NCBI RefSeq assembly: GCF_019578655.1
Contig: NC_063265.1
Location: forward strand, 11,132,501-11,196,500
Source of the DNA: Ricinus communis
Lineage: Eukaryota; Streptophyta; Magnoliopsida; Malpighiales; Euphorbiaceae
Length of the DNA stretch: 64,000 nt
Direction: 5' to 3'
A model generated the notes under the pieces. The model ran no database searches, was not told the DNA's origin, and was given only the letters and a program-made list of their open reading frames with translations. Positions 49,364 to 64,000 of the stretch are shown here, piece after piece (positions within the stretch are counted from its first letter, which is position 1; the number at the start of each line of letters is the position of its first letter). The translations under genes and the position numbers were made by a program.

Positions 49364-52300
49364 TATACGTGTCTGTTGCATTGCTTATTAACCATTTTTT
49401 CTCCTTTGTGTTTTTCACTCCCCAGTATGTTGACACAAGCACATGTTTGCTTTATGAGTAGCAATAATCTCTTACTTAGATTTAGTTGGTGCAATTTAAA
49501 TGGCAGATTTTACAACCATAATCAAGCCTAAGCAGTTATTGCCTTCAATTTCTCAAATAATATGAAATGGTTTATAAATTAAAAATATTTAGTTTTAATG
49601 TATTTTCACTTTATGGTATGTGATTTTTTTTTATCACTTTGATATTTTGTAAATATAATTACGGTCAAATTATACGACACCGATAAAACATTTATGACGC
49701 GGCATTATAATAATTATTGTTCTTCCAATTACCACATCAGCACCTACTGGCGGTGTTATACAACTCGATCGTTATTTGTTAATGCTTATATATTTATAAA
49801 ATATTAAATTGATAAAAAGTAAACCATATATATATATATATTTTAAAATAAAAATACGTTAAACCACGTAATAATTTCGTAAAAAAATTTTAAACTATCA
49901 TTAAGATTTTATTTTTTCTTACTTATAAGAGGCTAAAAAGTCATATACTACATAATAGAATAATCAGTTTTTTTTAAAAAACTATTTCTGTATGACCTAT
50001 TATAAAAATATTGGTGTTTGAAATTTTTATAAATAAAAATAACAAAAAAAAGACACCATTGATGCGTAAAGCAATCTTGATTGGCCAACGGCATAACTTA
50101 AATAAATTCAGCACCTCCTTTTCTCTTCTTTATGTTGTAGGTTAAATACAAACAAATTAGTTGCTCCAATATTAATTGGAGAAGCAGTGACTCCATTTTC
50201 GTTAGGTGTTTGGATCTCAATTTTCATAAGCTGGATGCTAAATAAGGACATGAACTTGACAAGTTGGCTTGTGTTTTAGAAATGGGTCGTATGCTTGTGG
50301 TTGTGGGTAGCACTATCCCTCCTCCGTATCCCAATTAGATTAGTATATCTTTTTATCTAATCTCAGGGTTTCTTAGTATACATCCTACCATGTTCCCTAT
50401 ACTCGATAAAACCTACCTATCTTGGCTACCCTACACCCCATACGATAAAATAGAAAAATAAAAATTAATTAATTAATTAATTACACTATTATTGTATAAA
50501 TTCCCATTAGACCTTTTCTTAGGACACCTTATTTTCATTACAATACACATCCACATTTTGCTACATGCTGCTCGCCAGTACACTCGACTTGACGTTTGTG
50601 TTTAAGAAATTACTTTTTCATTCTAATTATAAAATGATAAGTTAAGAAAAAGATTAGTTACTAATTAGTAGCAGAGGTGGTTAAACAGTTAAATTAGTTG
50701 CCCTGATTACACAATTGGCTCAAAGTCAAAGGCTGAATAAAAACTGTATATATAGTTAAATAGGTGGCCTTTTTGATGATGAAATAACACTCGATTAATA
50801 TGCTCACGTAAAGGTAAATTGGATTTTGATCTCCCTTTTCACGGGCGGTACATCACTTTTCTTAAGTTAGTTGAATATGAATATCTCATCTTTTTTGTAC
50901 ATGAGAATGTGACATTCTCTTTATATAACATCTTTTAGTGGCTTATTAATTTACTTTTTTTTTTGCATGAGATTCAACAGTAACTTATAAGATTTTTTAA
51001 AAAATTTTACGGGCGATAAATTTTTAATTAAATTATAAATAATTTTTTCTATCTGTCTATACATTAATCGATTTTTGAGCTTTAATTAAATCACTTAGAA
51101 ACATTTAGTTTTTTTTTTTCTCTTTTTAGATTAATTCAAAAATAAATTTAATTTTTTTTTTTGGAAAGAATAAATTTAATTATACTTTGAGGTTGAAAAT
51201 TGGTTAATGTATTACTACGAGTTATGAGGTGCTAAAGAAAACAAATGCTTGGCTATATTTGGTTTTGATGGATATTTCTTATTTATGAAAACTATTATTT
51301 TATTTTAAATTTTATCCAAAAGAAGTTGAGCCTTTTGTTTTCTTTCTCTTGGAACTGACTGTGTCTACCAATATTCTTGGATGTGGTGGAGCAAACCTTA
51401 TTGGTTTAGATTTCGGGACAATCCTCCTCTTCACCTTAGCTTCCGTTGGATTTTCACCTTTTAATACCTGAATTTTTCGAAATTGATGGAATTAAGAAAT
51501 TTAGAGTTCTAATGGTTTTTTTTTTTTTTTTTCCCGTGAGTATTACTTATTTGTTATGTGAATTTAATTCGTGAAATTTAAAAATAATCTTAGATAAATT
51601 CTTTGTTTGTTGAGATAAAATAATTTAAAAATTTATTATTTGTTTGTTATTTGAAATTTGTTTACATTTTTGTTAAAACTAATAGTTTATGAAAATTAAA
51701 TTTCTATAATTTTTTTTATTTTAAATTTTTTTATTTACTTGCTTATTTGATATACATATTACATATTTATAGAATAAAAAGAAGTTGAGATAACATTCCA
51801 TTCATAAAATCAAGGGACTTTACGAATTTAAAGGGAAAAAATTAAATTGGTTACAACTAAATAAGAAATTAATTAATTAAATAAGTGAATTTCAATATTA
51901 ATTTTTCTCGATATTTAGTTTTCCTGAAAAACAGTATGTGGTTTTCAATTTTTTAACATACATTTTTTGTATGGAAATAATTTTATATTTTTATTCCAAC
52001 TCTTACTCACTGCATATAATATATTTACAAATTCCTTAATTTTAAAAGTAAATTTAAAAAATAAAAATAAAAATTAATAAAAGATTTAAATTTATTGATG
52101 ACTAACAAGATAACTCACTAATTTGTGAATTAATTCGGATTAACTAAATAAACAGTATTTGTTTTTGATTTTTGGCAAAATATTTTAAATTAGATTAGTA
52201 TTTCCTTTTCCTTTTTAGTTCGATCAGGATTTTCTTAAAAGCAAAAAACTCGTAGCAAAATATGAAAAAAAGGAGAAAATCAGGAAGGGGTAATATAGTA

Positions 52301-52398
52301 AAAGAGGAGGTGAATGAAAAGCGCCGGATAATTAGCGTCGTGATTGCAGATCCAGGAGAAGGGGCCTATGGGGTCCATCGTTGTTTCCTTCGGTCGGT

Positions 52399-52427
52399 TC
52401 TTCTTCTTCTTCTTCTTCTTCTTCTTG
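52399..52427. repeat. (TTC)n microsatellite
   Basis: About nine CTT/TTC units in the gap upstream of the NEK gene. Confidence 0.9.
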
Positions 52428-54565
52428 TTCTTTCTCATTCATCACTACAATGACCGTATATGATTGTTTTATATCATAATATATATATACGGTCCACAGC
52501 CCAAAATAATAATAATAAAAAAAATCATATATATAAGTGAACGTAACAAACTATCAAACACAACACAAAGCTGCCAAAAGAAATAAAATTACAGTAGTAC
52601 TTGTGTAGACCTATCTTTAAGTAAGAGTATTTATTGACCCTCTGATTTATACTATTTCTTTTGTTTTTATATATATGTACTTTTGTTTGAGTTTTATGAG
52701 TTCAATCTCTCGTTCTTTACTTCTGAATGTCTCTCCTTTTAACACCCAAAAAAAAAAAAGGTGAAAAACCCACACCCATCTTCTCCTCTGTTCTTGCATG
52801 ATTCTCGTTTTGACCCATTATTGCTTTTTCCCTCCACATCCAATCACCTTCTCTCTCATGCTCCTGCTTAATTATATAGATAAGCGTTTTATATAAATAT
52901 ATTATTAAAATTAATAAATTTATAAATATAACTGTCATTTATTATTCTTTATTGATTTTTGCATTTAACTCTAATCTCCTACCCTTTGACCAATGATTAA
53001 AAGTGAACAAACTGTTATGAACAACAATTAGAAACAAATAAATAAATGCGTTTTCTACGACTTAAATTCATAAGCAAAATAAGAAAAAATAGAGCATGAA
53101 CTCGGAGGAAGCAAGCAAACAAGGAGTTGCCTTTCTCAAATTTGTCTGTTTCTCTCAAAGCATTTGTTTAATCAGTTATTAAGTGATAGTAAGCTAGTAT
53201 TATAAATGATTAACGTGACAATTTATTAATCTAATCTCTCCCTCTAGTTTTTTTTTTATATATTTTGTTGTTGAAAAAGAAAGAGAAAAAGGAAAAGCTA
53301 AGCTAAGTCTATGCATCTATAAAAATGGTGGTCCAATACACTCTCACTTCTCTTCTCTTACTACCACTTTGTCATTTTTCTCCCACTCTCTCTCTCTAGA
53401 AACCGCACAAACCCGCAGCACAGCTCAAGTATGTCCCAAGAGCTACTGCTACTGTCTTTGCAACTTGCTCCTAAGCTCCTCCTTCTTCTTCTCAAACGCT
53501 GTCGTTTCTTCCTTTCCTTGCAAATGTTCAATTCTGCCTTCTTGTTTCTCTCTCTTCCTACCGCATTGTGATCTCTCTCTCTCTCTCTCCCCGATCCATT
53601 CGCATTTTGTTTTTATTTTTCATTTTGTGCTGTTAACGCATTCAGGTAGATTTGATTTCGCTTTTAAAGTGGCATTTTGCATTTTAGTTTCTTACTCAAT
53701 AAATTTGATCTTTTTGTTATTTTGCTTATGCATTTAGTTATTTGCTATATTGGGAACTTTGATTTTGAAATGTGAGGACTTTTTAAGCTGCTCTGTACTT
53801 GTGGTGGTTTTCAAGTGATCGCCGCTTTAGGTTAGATATTTTTTTCGCTTTGGATAATGACAGTGTTTGGTTGCTGGGAAAATGTATTGAAAGGAATAAC
53901 ATTTTAGGATTTTTAGTAAATCTCTTATTATTTGGTTGGTGAGAAATTGATTTTTTTTAAAAAAATTATTAATTTCAAGTTTTCTGGTGTTGAATGGTTT
54001 AGTTGATGTGATTAATGGCAGTCATAAACAAAAAAAAAAAAAAACTGTATTTACTTTTTTTTTTTTTTGTGTAATAAACAATCTATTAAAATTCTTAGCT
54101 TCCCTATTTAAGTGCCACTCAAAAATCTAATTTACTTTTACCTAATGATTTCCGGGTTTTTATTTTATTCTTTTGTCTTGCATTCTTTAATTTTGAGTTT
54201 CGTCCTTTTTAATGTCAATTTAGTTTATTTGAATCTGTGCTTTTCAAACTCATGTTATGCAGTTTATTCGTAAGTCCAGTTTCTTGGCTTTCCTGATGAT
54301 CAGGAATTTGTTTCTTTTGCTGAGTAGATAGTATCTTGTATTTCATGGCTTTCAATTTCTTTTTTTCTTTTCCTTCTTGCAGTTCCTTTCTTTGTCAATA
54401 GCTTATAGGATAATTAATTTTATCTGTATTTCTTTTTGTTGTTACCTTTTTTACTTTCGTTATCTAAGTACATTTGATTGTATTCAAGATGGGTAGTGGG
54501 TAAAATGTGGAGATTTCTGAGTTTTCAACACTGTATCAGGAAAACTGGAGAAGGAAGTTATTTGA

Positions 54566-59330
<4,765 letters not shown>

Positions 59331-60304
59331 TAAGTGGTTCCATGTGTTGTACCATATTTTAGCTAAGACAGTTTTTAGAGCTCAGTGTATCAGCTTTTTG
59401 CCAATAATAGAGGCACTAGATATTTAGGCAGATGCTTTTTAGGTTGTAAATTTCAATGCCCCCTCTTCTATTTTTCAGTGTTTTTTTTACTGAGGTAGGC
59501 AATGTAATGTAGTACTGCCATATTAAGGATTCAGAACGCTACTGTAGCTGTACTTACTATATTTCAATCGGATATATCCATGGCTAATCTGCAGCTGATA
59601 CATGCTTGGAACCTCTCTTCTCATCTTTCTTTCCTGCTAATTTCCAATTTGACTTAGTAGCCAGCATGTGGAAGGCAGCTACGTGGCGTTAATTTGATGT
59701 CTTTCCGAACTTGGTGCTAGAAAAATGATCTCGTGTCCAATTATACAGACCAGATGTGTGGCGTCAGTAAAACAAATGTCTCATGGCAATAAGAAAACTG
59801 TAGTGACGCTTGTTTTTTGACATTTAAACTCGAATTGCGTCGTCGCTTTTGACTTTAAAGGATGCTTTGTCACGTCGCTAATTATGATAACTGCCCACGT
59901 AATCGGTGTTACTAGAAACAAAAGAAAAGTTCGGGGGTGGTCAAGTAACTGTGGAGTCGTAGATAGAAACAGTCCAGCAAGCAGGAAAGAACCATTGTGA
60001 GTAATCTTTAGGAGAGTGGCAAATGGCTTGATAAGGGAAAACTTCTGCCGGCCTTGCCCAAAAAACTATGTTACAAGAGGACAAGTCCCATTTGACAGGA
60101 AAAAGATAATTTAATATAAGTATTTGCATGGATGCACGCGTCAACAATACAAATTGATGTTTTATATAAAACAAAATGATAGCCTGCGTCTTCTGCAGAG
60201 TAATATCAGAAAAGGAGAGAAGTCTTCAAGTATTTGTAAAGCTACCATTACTTGCCAAATCCATTTTTATGCCCTAGAACAAGATCTTATATGTTGTAGT
60301 AGAG
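59331..60304. other. NEK 3' flank and IQD promoter
   Basis: NEK 3' UTR for the first few hundred bases, then promoter and 5' UTR of the IQD gene. Several ACGT cores occur (for example TACGTGGCG near 59680 and CACGTAATC near 59895), but no site can be assigned. No gene seen. Confidence 0.45.
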
Positions 60305-61843
60305 ATGGGCAAGGCAAGCAGCTGGATAATGAACTTCCTGGTAGGCAAAAAGGAAGAGAAAGAGAAGAGGAAAAATATTACTTTCTATGAAGATTATATG
60401 AGAACACCAAATGGAAGTATACCATCTACTCCGAATTACAAGAGGAGATGGAGCTTTGGGAAATCATCAGGAAGAGAGAAAGTTAATAAAAATTCCAAAT
60501 CTCTTGATGCAATCACCCCACTTATTACACAACATGCAGCACCATTGGAATGGGAAAACCGGCAAAATAGAAACAAGACAGTGGCAGCAGTACCGGCACC
60601 AGCAGAAGCTATAAAAAGAGTAGTGGCAACAAGAGAAGACAGAATAATCAGATCAGTTGAAGAGGCAGCTGCCACCAGGATCCAAGCTGCCTACCGTTCT
60701 TATTTGGTAATAATATTATACTCCCTCTCATTTGACACATATATTTGTATGTCCTATTACAACGGATAGAAAGTAAAGGTTTGAATCCTGAGAACAATTA
60801 TGTCAGTTTTATGTATTTCTGCAGGCAAGAAGAGCACTGTGTGCTTTGAGGGCATTAGTGAAGTTACAAGCACTGGTAAGGGGTCACTTGGTGAGGAGAC
60901 AAACAGCAGCTACTCTTCAGCAAATGCATGCATTGATGGCAATACAAGTTAGAGCTCGGTGTCAAAGAATTCAGATGGCTAAAGAATCAGCACAGCTTGT
61001 TGTAAGAAGCTTATCATCCAGGCATGGAAATTTCCCTCTCGACAGTGAACTGAGAGGAGCACTTAAAGTAAGTATTCAAGAAATATAATAATATTTTAAG
61101 AGAGATTTGATTTTTGATTTTCGAAGTAGTAGCTAGTTCGTGACAATAACAACATGTTGATATAGGAGGCTATGGACCTAAATGTTTATGAAACAAAAAG
61201 AGTATTGAAAGACGATCATGGTTATTTGGATCATCCACAAATGGGGAGAAGAGAGCACGGAAAAACCAAATACTACTCTGGAGAAATATACATCTCAAAG
61301 CGAAAGGACCAATACGAAGAGTTTTCCTTCCCCACAGTACCGAATAGTCCTGAAAATTATTCCCCATCTCCCGTGGCAATACGAGGAAGAGCCTCTTTTA
61401 CCTATCAGAAGCCAGATTATATGCAACCCATCTGTCATCCAAATTATATGGCCAACACGGAATCTTCAAGGGCTAAAGTCAGGTCACAAAGTGAACCGAA
61501 ACAGAGACCCAAAGGGAGTATGAGACCAGAAGGAAAGGGAACAGCTCCGATGAATGGAAGCAATGCCCAACAAGATGGTCGGCTACAAGGCTCCTCCTCT
61601 TACTCAATGTCGTTAGCTTATGAAAACCGAGACCCCTGGCTTACCAAGGTCTTCCAATCAAGCAGGCATGAGGATTGCGAATATGATGCCAAGAGCAAAG
61701 CTCGCTCTAGTTACTCCAACTGCAACAAACTTCTTGCCGCATGCGAGGTAATTAATTATCATGTTCATTTTGCATTATCTTGCAAAGTATTTATCTGAAT
61801 TATTTATATATTTTGACTGCAGCCCCACCTGTACCTGTATTAA
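60305..61843 (+). CDS. IQ-domain (IQD/SUN-like) calmodulin-binding protein
   Basis: Plant IQD proteins bind calmodulin and sit on microtubules, the nucleus or the membrane as scaffolds. Four exons (60305-60706, 60825-61067, 61166-61747 and 61823-61843) give 415 residues. The N terminus MGKASSWIMNFLVGKK is the family signature. The IQ67 region is at about 118-190: ATRIQAAYRSYLARRAL, then LVKLQALVRGHLVRRQ and MAIQVRARCQRIQ, with the family's conserved intron splitting it after YRSYL. The C-terminal half is basic and Ser-rich, as in microtubule-binding IQDs, with NRDPWLTKVFQ near the end. The last exon codes only PHLYLY and stop. The particular IQD number was not assigned. Confidence 0.92.
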
Positions 61844-62955
61844 GTGATCATCTTAATCCTGAGGACCTTTAAGCCAACAGAAGAGCATATGGAAGGAAGT
61901 ACTGAATTCAAATTCTAATTTCTTCCAAAATCTTAGAAATTGAATAAAAAATTTCTTCCACATAAATTGGTAGCGATGATGCTATCAAAGAAAGATGCCA
62001 AGGGCGCATCAAATTTTGAACTTTATGGTGCTAGTGTCTTTGTAAATTTATAATATCATCATCCGTTTGCACGATGGCGATGCAAAGGAATTCCGAACCT
62101 TCCCAGTGCACAAAAACCACACAACAATCCGTTTGAATGGTCTCCGTATGTTAGTGGGAAAAGAAAAGGAACCTGATAGTTGGTATATACAAGGATATCA
62201 TAGAGGGTGACTTATGTCAAATTGAACGTCTTTCATAGTAATCACGAAAGGAGCAAATAATTCCATTAGTATGTTAAAGATACAGCATCAGATCAAAAGG
62301 TGAAAAAAAAAAAAAAAAACATAATTTGTTCTCTTTCTTTCCTTCCCGGACAGTCAATAGCTATTCTTTTCCAAAAATTGTTGAGTATGAGCTGGCGATT
62401 TAATTGGATAAGAAAACGTTACCTGCATGTGGATTGAATGCATAAGCTGTAGAACATGTCTATGATTGCATGCTACATAATAACAGTGTGAACCTTAAGG
62501 CATAATAGGGTAGGACCTGGCTCCTAGAAACTGTAGTTCCTGGGAAACAGATGATCGCATCTAAAACAACTTCTAAAGTTTATGAATAGTAAAATGCAAA
62601 AACAAACAAAATGCATAGTAAACCTAACACTGTTACTAAATTAGATCAATGTTTGCATCATTCACTTTCAACGCTTCCTCAGGATGTTAAGTTTATATGG
62701 ACTGGAAACTAAGCAAAGTCTTACGAATGGGATATGGTCGCAGGCCATGGGGCACGTCAAATGGATGTTCTAATCAGAACCAAAGAAAAAAGAAAAGAAG
62801 ATCTTGGCCAGTCTCATCTATTGGTATAGCAATTTATAATACAAGCTACAATTCTTATGGAAAAGGACAGCACCTTGTTTGTGTTTGTAACTCTTTCTGT
62901 TGACCCCAGGCCTCAGAAAAGCATGAGTTTCCTGGACATCACAAATCTCATGATC
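61844..62955. other. Convergent 3' flanks of IQD and PUS7 genes
   Basis: IQD 3' UTR, then intergenic DNA with an A-run near 62304-62320. Short frames such as 62697-62903 show no domain. No gene supported. Confidence 0.45.
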
Positions 62956-63813
62956 TCACTGGTTTAATGTTTTGTGGAATGCAACCTGCAATTCTCATAA
63001 ATAATTAGTTAAGACATGTATGTACTTAATACTTGAAAAGAGGAACATTCTGGCAAGTAATATCTAAATAATAAAATTGTTGATAACATCAGTAAACTAT
63101 ACGCCATAATCATGTTTGCGTGAAAAGATCCCTATATAGAACAGAGTCAGTTAAAAGCTGTAGCATATACCATTTCTGTTAAGTACATACGTCAATCCAC
63201 ACATGTATAAACCTTCTGGCTCAAGATATTTGCATTAAATTTCCAAATTTTATCTTATTTTGACAAATGCACAGAATTGAATTTTAATTGGAAGATAACG
63301 TACTGATGTTGATGTCTTCAGCAGCTCTCGTATGGCCATTGTGGCATAACATGAAGCTGGGAGAGTGAAGGTCAACTTTAGGGCTGTTTGGGCACCCCGA
63401 GTATTAGGACCATAGAGAGGCTCAACTTTCGCCACTTCTACTTCTCTCTCACCTTCCCTGTTATATTCTGCTGATAGATGTAAATCATTTCCAGAGCTCA
63501 TTGGTTGTCTCATGCAATCAGATGGGCTTTTGGTGTCATTTTTCTTGGTTTCCTCTTCTTTGTTTAGTTCTATAGATTTAGCTTTGGCAAGTTTTTCCAT
63601 ATCTGTCTCCGCCAACGGCGTAGTACCATCAGTATACGACAATGTTTCCCTGCAAAAGGAGTAAATAATGAATGGTCAAACGTATGATTCGGATATTCAG
63701 ACCAACAAAGCTATATGATGAGAAGAGTAGGCAAGCAGACATGCCATTCGAAGTCCATTGGCTTCTGAAAAACACGCCTATAACTTCCAGTCATACTGGT
63801 TATTGAAAATTCC
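62956..63813 (-). CDS. Pseudouridine synthase PUS7/TruD, C-terminal exons (partial)
   Basis: TruD-family enzymes convert uridine to pseudouridine in tRNA and other RNAs. Only the last three coding exons lie here, in coding order 63745-63813, 63304-63649 and 62956-62985; the rest lies beyond the window edge. The visible protein reads EFSITSMTGSYRRVFQKP, then SYTDGTTPLAETD, an acidic/Ser-rich variable insert, then LKLTFTLPASCYATMAIREL and KTSTSVAFHKTLNQ-stop, the typical end of plant PUS7-like proteins. The frame joins 63745 to 63649 only if the first of these introns starts with GC (GAATG|gcatgt). The last exon is only 10 codons. Catalytic residues are upstream and not visible. Confidence 0.85.
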
Positions 63814-63850
63814 CTGCAAAAAGACAAATGGGCAACTCTCAGCCAAATAA

Positions 63851-63887
63851 TGTGTGTGCGCGCGCGTGCGTGTAGGGGTGTGTGTGT

Positions 63888-63922
<35 letters not shown>
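63851..63922. repeat. Alternating TG/CG tract and (GA)n microsatellite
   Basis: An alternating purine-pyrimidine tract (63851-63873, TGTGTGTGCGCGCGCG type) and a second TG run are followed by (AG)n at 63891-63922. They lie in a PUS7 intron, just upstream of the exon ending at 63813. Confidence 0.9.
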
Positions 63923-63926
<4 letters not shown>

Positions 63927-64000
63927 GAGAGGTGGTATCATAAAAAAAAAAAAATTGAGGGATAGTGTTTAGTGTAGTACTTGGCACTATGCACACTCTC

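Noticed and set aside
53369..53737. 122-codon open frame upstream of the NEK gene
   Set aside because: It is the translation of C/T-rich leader DNA (Ser/Leu/Phe-rich) and is crossed by a probable 5'-UTR intron donor at 53646.

Overview
This is a 64 kb piece of a plant nuclear genome, from a eudicot. The evidence is short GT-AG introns, AT-rich intergenic DNA, plant-type gene families and a decayed plant pararetrovirus. The gene set and style would fit a rosid such as a Euphorbiaceae species (castor or a relative). That is an impression, not something the sequence proves. All gene models were spliced by hand from the sequence, using reading-frame continuity and splice sites. Locus names from other species are recalled from memory.

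Layout. (1) 1.1-14.1 kb: a head-to-tail array of aldo-keto reductase genes of the auxin-induced/PCNT115 type. AKR1 and AKR2 are intact close duplicates. AKR3 is a pseudogene with frameshifts and a lost splice acceptor. It is followed by an isolated exon-2 relic and a tRNA-Gly(GCC) gene. AKR4 is intact, more divergent, and lacks one intron. (2) 15.1-21.2 kb: a 17-exon cytoplasmic peptide:N-glycanase (PNG1-like). (3) 22.7-25.0 kb, minus strand: a PITH-domain protein. (4) 25.9-32.1 kb: a degenerate endogenous pararetrovirus (Caulimoviridae) with a Met-tRNA primer site and movement, capsid, zinc-knuckle, protease, reverse transcriptase and RNase H regions; no integrase was seen. (5) 33.5-34.3 kb: plastid ribose-5-phosphate isomerase, intronless. 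(6) 36.4-37.9 kb, minus strand: a small secreted Cys-rich EGF-like protein, probably GPI-anchored. (7) 41.3-41.9 kb, minus strand: TIM23. (8) 44.9-47.1 kb: a two-trihelix GT factor of the PETAL LOSS type, followed by 7.4 kb without a recognisable gene. (9) 54.6-59.3 kb: a NEK kinase. (10) 60.3-61.8 kb: an IQD calmodulin-binding protein. (11) 63.0-63.8 kb, minus strand: the 3' end of a PUS7/TruD pseudouridine synthase gene, which runs off the window.

Most single genes are unrelated housekeeping or developmental functions, and there is no operon-like system. Two larger patterns stand out. The reductase array shows birth and death: recent duplicates, a wreck, a relic and an intron difference. 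The gene order PITH - ribose-5-P isomerase - TIM23 - NEK matches, as I recall it, the consecutive Arabidopsis loci At3g04780-At3g04810. That would make it an ancient microsyntenic block here spread apart by a virus insertion, an EGF-like gene, a trihelix gene and transposon remnants. I found no convincing new biological system. The most unusual items are the 6.1 kb viral frame that can still be followed despite many stops, its unassigned tail after RNase H, and the reductase array.
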